In this document: positions 49,364 through 62,925 of the stretch, one piece after another
How positions within the stretch are numbered: the first letter of the stretch is position 1
Layout: every line of letters starts with the position of its first letter
NCBI GenBank assembly: GCA_004154925.1
Contig: QJNS01000013.1
Span: 248,001 to 312,000, forward strand
Source of the DNA: Monosporascus cannonballus
Lineage: Eukaryota > Ascomycota > Sordariomycetes > Xylariales
Direction: 5' to 3'
Length of the DNA: 64,000 bases
The notes under the pieces: generated by a model
Told to the model about the DNA's origin: nothing
Databases searched by the model: none
The model's input: the letters and a program-made list of their open reading frames with translations, nothing else
Made by a program: the position numbers and the translations under genes

Positions 49364-50881
49364 TGTCACGGGCCAAGGGCCCTAGTGGAGGGATTAGCGT
49401 AACGCTAATCCCGTGGCTCCCGTATATATATAGTTAGCTGCTCTTACGCATCTTCTTAGCTGTTCCCTAGATTTCTTAATAGACCTGTTATGGCCCATAC
49501 CCTTAGTTACTGCATATGCAGCCCCTTACATATTGAGAAATCTCCTTTTTCGCGAATAGTCCGTCGCCGTAAGAAGTATGCTAATGTTACGTACCTATTA
49601 TTCGTACGTAGTTTATTCGCTATGGATACTGAGGAACCGCGCCGTCAGGTTTTACGAACCGTTTGCAAGCTATAAGGCCGTAAAGACCATAACGCCTGGA
49701 GGTACGAAATGGATGGGAAATTATTTGTTAACGGAAAGGCGATCGGCGATAATCGTGCGCAGCTTTTTTACATCTGGGGAGCCTTTAGCCGTTAGTTTCA
49801 AAAGTCGACGTTTCTGCCATATATGCAAAAAGCCTTAAAAAAGCCGAATTTTTAAATTTTCCTAAATTATATTGCCGTTATCTTAAAAAAAACCTAATAA
49901 AAAATAAAAAATTAATTAACGTTTAATTAAATTATGTTAATATAATGTTTAAACCGCGTCCGAATACGTTTTTATATTTGAAAATACTTTTTACCAAACC
50001 GGAAAAAACGAATAACCGGATAAAACCAAAATTTTCTTATTAATTTCGGGCCTTAATGCCGAAACGAAAAAAATCGTTGGATTATGAAAAATAACCTAAT
50101 ATTTGGAAAAAGTTCGCGTAATTCCTTCGCCGTTCGGAAATATCGTTTTTAACGGCCTTTATTCCGGTACGTTTATGCGTAATAACTTTTTAGTCGGAAA
50201 GCGATATTATGGAAAATATGGAGATCGGCATATTAACCGTTAATTATTAACGTAAGTGCCGTTAACGAACGGAAAGATATTATTTAAGGTATGGCGAAAC
50301 GGGGCATTTTCGAAGGAATTGTCCTAAAGGGAAGGAAATCGCCGTCCGACATATTGGCGCTAATAAGGCCTCAAAGGTTCCGTTATTATTTAAATGACAA
50401 AAAGCAATTACGGAGGCGTTTAACAAAGCCTGGGAGGATTTAAATAAGTTCGACGTTTACGAAACGTTAAAGGAATTGGCAAAAAAAAGCCTTAGAGAAA
50501 ATAATATAAAGATATAGAGCTGGTAACGCATAACTTATTAAAAACGTACGGGCGTAAAATATGCAGCGTGGTTTTCCCGTAACCGTTAGAAAACCCCTTA
50601 GATTAAAATTTGCAAATATTGCCGCTTTAGAATAAAGTCCTTAAAATGGTATTACGAATAAACGTTTGCTGCGTAATAAGAAAAAGCGAGGATTGGATCT
50701 AGAAAAGGGGGTTATGTCATAGGCCAAGGGCCTTAGTAAAAGGATTAGCGTAACGTTAATCCCGTGGCTCCCGTATATATATAGCTAGCTACTCCTATGT
50801 ATCTTCTTAGCTGTTCTCTAGATTTTTCAATAGACCTGTTATGGCCCATACCCTTAGTTACTGCGTATGCAGCCCTTTACA
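49364..50881 (+). mobile_element. Nested 1.5-kb LTR element carrying gag only (TR-GAG/TRIM-like)
   Basis: Two 167-bp LTRs (49364-49530 and 50715-50881), TGTCAC...CTTACA, are flanked by the perfect 5-bp duplication GTTAT (49359-49363 and 50882-50886). A polypurine tract GAAAAGGGGG lies just before the right LTR. The 1.18-kb interior reads gag-like on the plus strand, for example KLFVNGKAIGDNRAQLFYIW near 49710-49770, and a zinc knuckle YGETGHFRRNCPKGKE near 50290-50340. In the knuckle the two first cysteines are Tyr (TGT->TAT, a RIP change). There is no room for reverse transcriptase or integrase, so it must have moved using another element's enzymes. Confidence 0.83.
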
Positions 50882-51563
50882 GTTATTACAGATTTTTATT
50901 TTTAATTAATATTTACCGTAAATTCCTAGAAAAAAAATATTAAAAAATACGTTAATTTATAGAAGATTTTTAAAACGATAATTAGGATACTGTATAAGAA
51001 GATATAATTGCAAATATAAAAGAACAATTTATTTATTAGAGAAAAAAACTATAAGAAAATTAGGAACAGTTAATACGGCTTAAAGGAACAGTACGCCGAC
51101 AATAGCAACAAATATAACAACTTGATACGTTAAACGAAAAAATACAAATAAAATTTGATAAATTCGAATAAAAGTTAAAAGAAAAAGGTTATCTGTAAAA
51201 AAGCTGCAGGATAACGAAATTTAAAGAAGTTAAGGGAAATTTCTAAAAAAGGTTTTAAACGCGACGATAAAAGACGTTAACGACCTTATCACTTTAGATA
51301 TACAAATCGGAACGTACTGGTATACCGTAATGGTGGATTGCGGAGCTTTAGGCAAAAGTTATATTGCACCAGATGTGGTTAATAAGCTTAAACTGCTATA
51401 AAAATATAAATTAAAACCCTATATAACGACGAATACCGAAAGTTAGGAATTCGTTTACGATAACGGAAAAATTATATACAAAATTAATTACTTTAAGATT
51501 TTTATTAAAGGACGATATTAAACAGTTAATTTCGACATCGTTTTATTTAAGAATTACGATATA

Positions 51564-54500
51564 TGTTACGTTCAGAAGGGACTCCACTAGGCCCAAAGAA
51601 GGCCCAGGAAGTTAGAGACGTTCGGGATCTCCACCTTCCATCGGATAAACCTCGGGTTTTTGTCAATCTCCAAAAATACCAGGAGATTCGTAAACGATAA
51701 ATACCATGATCTTTCGAAATCCCCAAAAACCATAAAAGATATGAAAGATAAGAAAAATATATAAGGTTTGGGTTTTTTATGTAAATAATTATTTATTTAG
51801 TTTTTCGTTTTTTAATTATTAATTTAAACTTTTAGCCAAAAGTAATTATATTATTTTTTAATTAAAAAAATACTTTAAAATTTTTTTAATAAATATATTA
51901 AATTATTTTTCGCCTTATTATTATTTGCAAATTAAAACCTTTTTTGGATATTATTTATATTTTTAAATAAATATATAATAAGTTTATTATATTTTAATAA
52001 CTTTTTAATTAATAATTAACGGATAATTTATTATTTAATTAAGGTATAAGTTTTTTTGAATTTAATATAAACGATAATATAAGACGATATTTAAAAGATA
52101 AATAATATATACGATTCCCGTTATTAATTAAAGAAACGTTATTAATAAAACTTAATAATTTATTTTTTATTAAAAAAGTTTTTTAATTAATTAATAATAT
52201 AATACCTTTTATTATTTAATTTTAAAAAAGCCCGTTATCTTTATAACCCAGATAATAATTTACCTTAACCCTTAAAGATATTATTAAAATTTAAAAAGAA
52301 AAATCGGAAAAAAAAACGGTTAAGAAAAAAGTTAAAAAAAATATAAGGCCAAAAATTAGAAAAAAGAATTTACTGCGAAGGAAAAATTAAATGCTTTAAT
52401 AGCAAAAATCCGAACTTTAAAAGAAAAAAAATATTTGGCTTATAAAAAGAAAAAAAATTAACTTTTTTTTAATTTAGTTTTCCTAAAAAGCGAAGCCAAA
52501 AGGCCGGTTATTAACCCTTTTCGTTAAACTTAAGGCGAACGTAAAAAAATTTTTGATTTTACCACTGTTCGACGTAACTCGGATACGGGAAAAAGTTATT
52601 TTACCCCTTAGTTACTATAGAATGCCAAACGTTAAAGGTTATAAATTAATTTTTCCCAAACTTTACGACGGATTAAAGGATTTTGATAAATTTTTAATTT
52701 AAATAAGGTTTTACCTTAAGTTTTATAAAAATTTTCTGCCGGAAAAATATTAAAAAATAATAATTATTTTTTAATTATTAATTAGACGAATTTGCCAATA
52801 ATTCGAATTTATTTTAACGGATTACTTTAAGAAATACTTAAAAAAATCTTTAAATTTTATTAATTATATTTTTAGCAATTACGAAAATTTTTTTAAAAAA
52901 ATACGCGTTTTATTCGGCAATCCTAATAAAAATAAAACGTTATTAAGTAATTTTATTTTTTTTACTAAACTAAATTAATATCTAAATATATAATAAAATT
53001 TAACCGTTTAGCCGTTATTTCAAATTTATTAAAAAACGTATTATTTTATTTTTATTATAATAACTTAAAGTTTTAAATTAAAAACGAATTATATATAGAA
53101 TTTAAAACTAGATTTTTTATAAAATATATAAATAAGGTTATTATCGCCGACCGATAAATTTTTAATCGGTATTTTAAAAAAAATTAATAAACAAAATAAC
53201 AATAAAAACTTTAATAACCGAACTAAAAAAAATAAGGGTAAATTTTAAAAGGAAACGAATTTTATTTCGAAAAAATTTAAAAAAAATAAATTTAAAATAA
53301 AATGTTTTAATTATAACAAAAAGGGGTATTTTAAAAATAAATATTGTTTTTCCGCCAAAAGGAATTCCAAAAAAAAATTCTTTAATTTTAGAAAAAGTCA
53401 AAATAACTAAATAAAAAACCGATAATAAAGCAAAAAAAAAATTAACTTAACTTTTTTTAAATTAGAATTTATTATTACTATAATTATTTAAATTTAAAAC
53501 GATAACTTAAAATACGAGGATTATTTTATTTACTAAGATTTTAAAATTAAAACCTATAAATATTAGTCCGGATAAACAGCTTTTAAAATAATTATAAAAT
53601 TAAAATATTAATATTATTTTAATTTTTAAAAATATAAGATATATATAAAAAATGGTTAATTTCGATTAAATATTAATAATTATAAATAATTATTCCCAAA
53701 GTTTTACGAATTTTTAAAATATATTATTTATAAAAAGATATTATTAATAAACCCTTACGATTTATTATATTTTATTATTTGTTATTAAAGTAATTATTTT
53801 ATTTATTTTAAAATTAAAAAAAATAATAACTTTTAGCCCGGATAGAATAATAAGACTTTTATCGAATTAAATAATAAATACCGATATATTGAAATTCCCC
53901 GATAACCAAAATACCTTAAATTTTATTATTTATATTCCAAATTAAAACGGAATCAAAAAGTTATATTGCAAAAATATTTATATTATTTCCCGATATTTTA
54001 TATTTAATATAAACTTTTAAATATAAAAATACCTTTTTCGGAAATTTACTTTTTTAATTTTATAATTTAAAAAATACGAAATAAAAAAATAAACCAAAAA
54101 AAACCAGATTTTAAGGCTTTAATATAAATACGGCAAAAAATATAATTCCGATATAAAAATAATTAATATATTAAATATATTGTTAAAAAAATTCGCAAAT
54201 AAAGATTCGTTTAAATCAAAAATTATTAAAAATTAAAAAATTAAAAAAACTTTTAAAAATAAGGTATCGAAAAACCCTAATTAATAAAACCTTATATAAA
54301 ATAACGAAAAGAACGTATAGCCAAATTAAGATCTTTTTCCGATATAAAAGTAAGGTACTTAAGGCCATAATTAATTCCGGAATAAAAAGTAATTTTATTT
54401 TTTTTATAATAACGGAAAAATATTAAATTCCCTCAAAATATAAATTAAAGTTTTATAAGTTATATACGGTAAACGGCAACTTATTCATTTACGAAAACGG

Positions 54501-57500
54501 ACGAATTTTTCGAAAAACGGAAAAATTCCCAGTATAAATTTAAAGATATGTAAAACGCGTTTTATTAAATATCGTTAATATTTTCGGATACGATATTATT
54601 TTAAAAATACCTTAATTTTATTTTAATAATTTACGGATTAATTAAAAAAAACGAATATTTTCTTAAAATAAAATGTTAAATAAAAATAATCGAAAAATTT
54701 ATTATATTATTAAGGAAATACAGGTTTTTAATTAGATTTTTACGGTATTGCCGGAATATCAAAAATTTAAGAAATTATTTAAAAATAAAAAAAATTACGA
54801 ATTACCGTTATACGGTTAATAAAATAAACCGGATAATTATTAAAAAAAAGTATTATTTTAAGTTTTATAAAATTTATTATATAAACCCAGAAAAATTAAA
54901 AGTTTTATGGAAAAGTATATAATTAAATTTAAAAAAAATATATTTAACTTTTTAATTTTTTTATTAGATATTTAATCTTTATAATACTAAAAACCAAAAA
55001 TAACAAATAAAGGATTAATAAAAATAAAAACGTTATTTACCGAAAAATCATTAATTATAAATAATTAAATAATATTATAATTAAAAACGGATATTTTTTA
55101 ATTTTTATAAATACCTTAAAAATGTTAATAAAATTAAATAATTTATCGCGTTTAATTTTCGTAATAATTATTATCGTATCAAAATAACTAAAGGAAAAAA
55201 ATAAAAAACGGTATTTAAAATAATATATGGACTTTACGAATATAAAGTAATACTTATGGGATTTATTAACGTTTCCGCTATTTTTTAAAACTTAATAATA
55301 ATCATTTTCTGATAATTTTTGGATAAATTCGTATTTGTTTATTTCGACGATATCCTTATTTATTCTAAAACTTTAAAAAAGTACAAAAAAAATATTATTT
55401 AAATACTTAAAATTTTGGACGAAATTAATATTTAAATTAACCTTACCAAAAATATATAATATATTTAAAAATTAGATTTTTTAGAATTTATTTTTATATT
55501 AAAATAAATTCAAATTTAATGTTTTAAATTGGAAATAATTAAAGATTAATTTATCCTTAATAAGGTAACCGTTATAAATATCCGATAAATTTTAGGATTT
55601 ACGGATTACGTACGTAATTTAATTAAGGGATATAGAAATATAATTAAATTTTTAACGAAACTTATTATTAAGAAATATGTTAAGAAAAAATTCGAATTTT
55701 TTTAAAAAAATAAAAAAAGTATTTCGGGAATTAAAAAAAGTAATTATTAACGGATTTATCGTAAAGATGCCAAATTTAAATAAAACGAAACGATTAAAAA
55801 TAAATATTTTAAAATATGTTTTAAGCGTAATTTTAAAATAACAAAAAATAATAGCAAATAATATTTAGTAACATATTATTTTAAAATATTCCGAAATGCA
55901 AAATTTAAATACCAAATTTATAATAAAAAATTATTAGTAATTATTAATGTTTTTAAAGAATAAGAATTTTTTTAACGGAATAAAAAAATCTTTTAATATT
56001 TATTTTAATTATAAAAATTTTACGTAATTTATAAAAGCCTAAATATTAAATAAATAATATAAAAAATAATAAATTTTTTTATTTAGATTTAATTTTAAAA
56101 TATATTATATTAAAAAAAAGAAAATATTTAAGCGGATATTTTTAATTATAAAAAAAATTACGATTCCAAAATTCTTAAAAAAAGTATGTAAATATTATAA
56201 TATAATAAGGATAAAATTATATATTTATATAAGATAATAAAAAAATTAATTACCGAATTTTTAATATAGTTCCGGAATTTTTACGATGCAAAAAAATAAA
56301 AGGAAATTTAGCAGTTAAAAAGATAACTTAAAAATTAATTATTATATTATGGTAAAATTTATATTCCCAAATATTAATAAAAATAATTTATAAAGGAATT
56401 TTATAAGGACTTATTATATAAATATCAAAATTTTTTTAAAACTATCCGACGGTTGCAAAAAAAATATAATTTCCCTAAATTACGCCATATAATTAAAATA
56501 ATTATTAAAAATTATAACGTTTATAATAAAACTAAGGTAGTAGGTTATAAGTTTTACGAGTTATTATAATTTATTAATATTTTTAATAAAACATAAAATA
56601 TTATAATTTAGGATTTTATTATTAATTTATTTTTATTTAAAAACTTAATTATTAAAATCGAATATGACGGAATATAAATAATTATTAATAAATTTATTAA
56701 ATATAAATATTTTTTATTTTTTAAAAGAAATATAACGGCAAAATAATTAGTTTATGCTTTTATTAAATAATACCTTAATAAATATAAAATATTTAAAAAA
56801 TCGTTTTAAACCGAAATACGTTATTTATTTTAAAATTCGGTATTAATTTTTTTTAAATAAATTAATATTAAATTTAAGTTTTTAATAACATATTATTTTA
56901 AAATAAATAATTAAACGGAAAAATTAAATTAAATTTTAAAATAATATTTACGAAATTGTATTAATTATTAATAGAATAATTAAATAACACTTTTATTATT
57001 AATATAAATCGCTTATAATATATTAATTAATAAAAATATAAACGTATTTTTTTATATAATTATATACGGATATAATATAAAAATAAAACGACTTAAATAA
57101 TCGTTTAATAAAATACTAAAAATTATTATAATTACCTTAAAAATAAAAATATTAATTATAAAAATTAAAACGATTTAAACCCGTTTTTAAAATAAATTAC
57201 GATTTTTTTAACGATAAATAATTTAATATTATAATAAGAAAAAAATTAAAAAATTAATTTTAACGAAAAAAAATAAGGTTTATTTATTACGCCAAAAATA
57301 AAACGTAATTTCGAATATCTTATAAATTAAAATAAAAAAATTTAATAATAAATTTAATTTTAAAAAATTTAAACCGTTTAAAATTAACGAAATTATTTTT
57401 AAAATTAATTACCAATTATTATTATTTAAAAATATAAAAATATATCTTATTTTCCATATTTTTTTTTATTTAAATTAGTATTTAAAAATGCTTTATTAAA

Positions 57501-58784
57501 AATAAACTTAAAATTCGAAAAAATTTTAACAAATACGAAATTAAATAAATATTAGATTTTAAAATAATTAAAAATAAAATTTAGTACCTAATTAAATAAA
57601 AAAAATATTTATATAAAAAAAATATATATAAAAATTATTTATTTATTTAACGAATATAATAAATTTAATTAAAATTTTTTACTGTTAAAATCTTAACCGA
57701 CCGTTTTTAATACGGCTAAGGTCATAAGCGATAACGGTCTTTTATTTAAATTAATCCTTACGACATTTTAATCGAAAAAAAAATATATTTTTATTAATAT
57801 ATTTAGTTTTAAAATAAGTTATATTTGTTTTTTTTCTTTACAATCCTTTTCCGTATCTAATTTCTTTTGCTTTTTTAATTTATTTATATTTTTAAGCCCT
57901 TTTTAAATAAATAATATTTTTTTAAATTATAATTATTTAAATTGACGATCTAACCGAATAATACGATTAAATAATTTTTAAAATTATTAAATAATTAAAC
58001 GTTTTTTTCGGTTTATCCGGAACTTTTCGGCCCGGATATTTTTAAACGATAAAAACGAAATATGGTTTTTATTGCAAGATTAAATATTGGCCGCCAAATA
58101 ATTTTAATAATTTTTTCGACTTTTTAATATTTTACAAAAAAAAATTTTCTCGAAATAACGCGTATACGGCATAATTTCGAAACCAAATTAAAAAATCGAT
58201 TTAATTAATTCGTAATAACTTTTAATAGAAAATTTAATATGTTTTCGAAATCTGTCTAATATAGCCAAATATAATGCTATAACGCAAAAAAAAAAAATTA
58301 AGGATTTATTTTTTTTATTTTTAAGGATAAAGATTCTGGAAAGAAAAAAATAATATTACGTTTAAAAGGGATTTTATTAGGCCTAAAGGAGGCCCAGGAA
58401 ATTAGAAACGTTCAGGATCTCCATTTTCCATCGGATAAACCTCGGGTTTTTATTAATTTCCAGAAATACCAGGAAATTCGTAAACGATAAATATTATGGT
58501 TTTTCGAGATCCCCAGAAACCATAAAAAACATGAAAAATAAAAAGAATATATAAGGTTTAAATCTTTTATATAAATAGTTACCTACTTAATTTTTCGTTC
58601 TTTAGTTATTAATTTAAGCTTTTAGCCAAAGGTAATTGTACCGTTCTTTAATTAAAAGAAAAGTACCTTGAAATCTCCTTAACGAATATACTGAATTATT
58701 CTTCGCCTTATTATTACCTGCAAATCAAGACCCTTTTCGGATACTGCTTATACCTCCAGGTGGATGTATAACAGGTTCGTTACA
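51564..58784 (+). mobile_element. Nested 7.2-kb Ty3/gypsy-type LTR retrotransposon
   Basis: LTRs 51564-51991 and 58354-58784 begin TGTTACG/TATTACG and end TTATA/TTACA. They are bordered by the perfect duplication ATATA (51559-51563 and 58785-58789). It is of the same family as 6416-13897. Visible remains on the plus strand: gag knuckle FNYNKKGYFKNKY near 53300, protease INSGIKSNFIF near 54390 with the catalytic Asp changed to Asn, and a reverse-transcriptase box KFVFVYFDDILIYSK near 55325-55370. A RIP-altered polypurine tract (GGAAAGAAAAAAA) precedes the right LTR. Frames are otherwise destroyed. Confidence 0.86.
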
Positions 58785-61700
58785 ATATAATCTTAGGATT
58801 ATTATGGATACGTTAATACGGAATTTTGATTAATAAAAAAATTGGTTAGGTAAAGTTCGCCTTATACCATATTAACAGATAAAAAAAAAATTAAGATTTT
58901 AATATTTGATCGATAATAGCGACAAATATAGGCATAAGGATACGATAAATATTTTATTACTTAAAAAAATATAAAAAAAAACGAGTGTTAGAAAAACGTA
59001 TAACGTATTATTATTATTATTAAAACGAAATAAAAATAATTAAATAATAATTTAAAATAATAAGAATAACAGCTTAAGAAATTAAAAAAATTAATTAATA
59101 TGTTATTATAATATTACAGATACGAACAGCTTTTTAAAAAAGAACTTAATATAAAGCTATTAAAATATAACAAATAAAATTATGAAATAATCCTTAAAAA
59201 GGATTTTCGATAAAGTTTTACCCTATTTACAATCTTAACGGAAACAAATTACGCATTTTCAAAAACTATTTGGAAAATCGGCTACAAAAAAGATGGATTT
59301 AACTTTTGAAATTACCAGCAAGATATCTTATGTTCTTTATACCCAAAACAAACGGAAAGTTACGACTAATAATTAACTATCAATAATTAAATAATGTTAT
59401 TGTTAAAAATCGAATATTATTATCCCTAATTACGGAAATAAAAAACCGACTTTATATAGCCAAATAATTCATAATATTCGATTTCAAAAATAAATATAAC
59501 TTTATTAAGATTAAAAAAGGATACGAATAAAAAATAACTTTCAGAACGAAATATGGATTATTTAAATATTTGATTATACTAATAGGACTTACGAACGTAT
59601 TAATAACTTTTTAGCGAATAATTAATTACGTATTACGAAAATATCTTGATATTTTCGTTATTTGCTATCTCGACGACATTTTCATTTTCTTAAAAATCAA
59701 AAAGTATATATAAAATATGTTTATAAGGGTTTTTAAGTTTTATAAGACGTAAGGTTATTCGTTAACGCAAAAAAAAGTTAGTTCCATATACAAGAAATGG
59801 AATATCTAGGACATATTATTATCTTAGAACATATTAAGATAAACCCCAAAAAAATCGCTGTAGTTACGGAATGGCAGACGTTAACGACAATCCAAAAAAT
59901 ATAGGCATTCTTTGGATTCGCCAACTATTACAAAAAGTTTATTCGAAACTTTAACAGAACAGTTATACCCTTAACGAATTTTACGAAATTTTTTTTAAAT
60001 AAACGCCAAATACGGAAAAAGGATTTCAAGATATTAAAAATACGATTACCAGCAAACCAGTACTAATTATATACAATCTAAACCGCCTCGTTAAACTAAA
60101 AACCAATATTTCGGATTACCTATTAAGCATAATAATTGGATAATAAAATAATTAAGATAAATTATACCTTATTATATTCTTTTCGTATAAATTAAAAGGA
60201 ACCAAATTTAATTACGGCATTTTAAATAAAAGATTTATAGCTATTATTATGGCATTTCGAAAATTTAAGTACTTCCTAAAAGGAAATTTACACCAGATTA
60301 AAATTTATACGAATTATCAAAATTTTACCTGGTTTATTACGACCAAGAAATTTACAGGACAATAATTAAAATATATAAAGAAATTGGCAAACTTCGACTT
60401 CGGTATTATCCACAAAAAGGGATTAGAAAACGGCAAAGCAAATACTTTAAGCAAGTAACCAAACCTCGAAAAAAATTAATCAAAATTAATTATACAATTT
60501 TTGATACCACCATAAAAAGATATTTACGTCTACGACAAATTGCGATAATTCGGGTAGTACCTTACGATATATATTAGAAAATTTAATAATATAATAATAA
60601 TTTTTTAAAAAATCAAAAAACGGATAAAATGCAAGTTCTAAAAAAATACCAAAAATATTTAATACAAAAAAATATACAAACATTAATTATACGGATATTT
60701 AAAGATTTACAAAACCCTAGAACGACTTTAACGTATATATTCTTTTTTTAAAATAAAATTAACAATACAAAAAATTATACAGCAATATAATATTTGCGCT
60801 AAAGTAAAAATTCGACGACATAAACTATACGAAAAATTATAACCATTATTAATTGCAAAACGATTATAGTATTTAATTATACTTAATTTTATTACCAAGT
60901 TTTTTAAGTTAAAAAACTTAATTACGGAAATATATTACGATAATATTTTCGTAATCGTTAATCGATTTACGAAATTTTCCTATTTTTTACCATATTACGA
61001 AAACATAAATGCCGAATACCTGGTATATATTTTCTTTAAATATATTTTTAATATATACGGATTATTAATGGAAAATATATCAAATAAAGGATTAACTTTT
61101 ATATTTAAGTTTTGGCAAAGGTTTATAATATAAACCGGCTTAAATAATAAGTTATTTAATATATTTAAACCTTAAACGAATAAATATATAAAGCAAATAA
61201 ATTAAATTTTAGAAATTTATTTACGATATTATATTAATTACGAATAAAACGATTAAATTGAAAAATTACTAATCGTATAATTAACTTATAATATTAATTA
61301 TTATAAAAGCATTAAATAATATTTATAAACGTAAATTTTGATTTTATTTTAGAAACTTAAAAAAAGTATATAATAATGGTTTAATTAATATTAAAATAAT
61401 TTCTATATTAGAATAATTACGATAACTATATTAAAAAATAAAGATAAAACTGGAATTCGTATAAAATTAAATAAGCAAATATTATAATTAAAAAAGTTAA
61501 AAGGATTAATTTTCGAAAAAGAGGAAATAGTTTTTTTTGTTACAAAAAATATTTAAATTAAAAAACCTAGCAAAAAACTCGATTTCAAATATATCGGTTT
61601 ATATAAAATAGCTAAAAAAATCTTAAAAAATAATTACTAATTAGAACTTTTATCAAAAATTAAATTCTATCCAATTTTTTACGTTTTTTTATTTAAATTA

Positions 61701-62504
61701 GCAGTAAACATAATTAAAGTACATACGGCATAAAACAACGTAAAAATAAAAGACGAATAAGTATACGGAATGGAAAAAATATCTAAATTTCGAAAATACC
61801 TAGAAACCCGCTAAAAACCTCACTGGCGCCTAACGCCCATTAACAAACTTTTACCAGTAACAACGGGCGTATTTTAATTAACAGTGGACTAGTTAGTAGC
61901 CGGGATATTAGGCCAATCGACCGCAACCTGTATTAACGTAGCAGCCGTAATGGCGGCCTTTAATTATTTTTTGTTCCTTTTCGAAGTGCTTAAATTCCTT
62001 TATTACTTCCGTACCTTGAATACTACGGCGAAACATTTTAATTCCCCGCTAACGAAAAAGTTTTTTCTGTTTTCGTAAACGATTTAAACGACCAAATAAC
62101 TTATTAAAATGTTGTTAAATTTTTAAAAATTCCTCCTCGGCGATGCGTTCCTCCAATTTTAGACGATTTTTCTTAATAACCAATTTACGGTATTCAAATT
62201 CAGAAAGATTAGAAAGATTATAGGGACCTCCGTAAGCGGTATAAAAGGCATATTTTCCTAAACTGTAATAGGCCTTATAAATTTTATTTTCAGATTTACA
62301 GCAAGAACAAAAAGTGTTCGAAAATATAATGAAACTAAGGCGGTTAATCCGTTTTAAAAAAACGAAAGCGTTAATACGTTTACAAAACCTGGACTTTTTA
62401 ATGCGACCCGATATGATAAATATAAAAAAAAAGGTTACTTACCAAAAATCCATAAACGAATAATTTGATCTTTAGGGATAAAAATCCTGGAAGAGGGGAG
62501 ATCG

Positions 62505-62920
62505 TATTATAACCTAACGGTTTTGGCTTCGGGAAACGGTCGGGGTTTTAAAGAACTAAACCCCGACTTAGCTAAGAAATTATGTGATTGGCTTAAAGGG
62601 CTTAAGGGCCCTAATTGGACAAAAGGGCTTAAGCCGGATAAGCACCAGAGGGGGCTTAAGGGGGCTTAAGGGGACTTAATTAAAGAAGTGTCGTTAAGCC
62701 ATAATAAGCATTTTAAGCCAAAACAAAGATATATATGTTTATTATTTCCATAGTTTAGATAATTTCAGCTTGTAATAATAATTCGTTACCTAAGGCACTT
62801 TTGGTATTACGAGACGTAATACGTTACTGTATTTATTGTTCAGATTCCCACGATACTTCTGCTAACATAAACCCGTCGACTTAAGGTTTAATAGTTGGTT
62901 AAACCGCATAGCTCGTCACA
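62505..62920 (+). repeat. 3' LTR (416 bp) of the outer gypsy element
   Basis: Partner of 47459-47869. Here the first half (element interior side) carries C->T and G->A changes (TATTATAACC for TGTTATGACC), while the last 150 bp, facing ordinary DNA, are well preserved and end GCTCGTCACA. Confidence 0.87.
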
Positions 62921-62925
62921 GTGGG

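Larger units (their letters stand above)
47459..62920 (+). mobile_element. Outer Ty3/gypsy-type LTR retrotransposon with two nested elements
   Basis: LTRs 47459-47869 and 62505-62920, termini TG..CA, are bordered by the perfect 5-bp duplication GTGGG (47454-47458 and 62921-62925). A polypurine tract GGAAGAGGGGAGA precedes the right LTR (62489-62501), giving plus orientation. Readable pol remains: protease MVDCGALGKSYIAPDVV at about 51330-51380, a reverse-transcriptase FCYLDDIFIF box at about 59660-59690, RNase H and integrase region to about 61740. A decayed gag zinc knuckle lies near 48700-48745. The other nested elements split the pol gene between 51563 and 58785. Subtracting them leaves about 6.7 kb, the usual gypsy size. 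All frames are broken by RIP-type changes. Confidence 0.87.
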
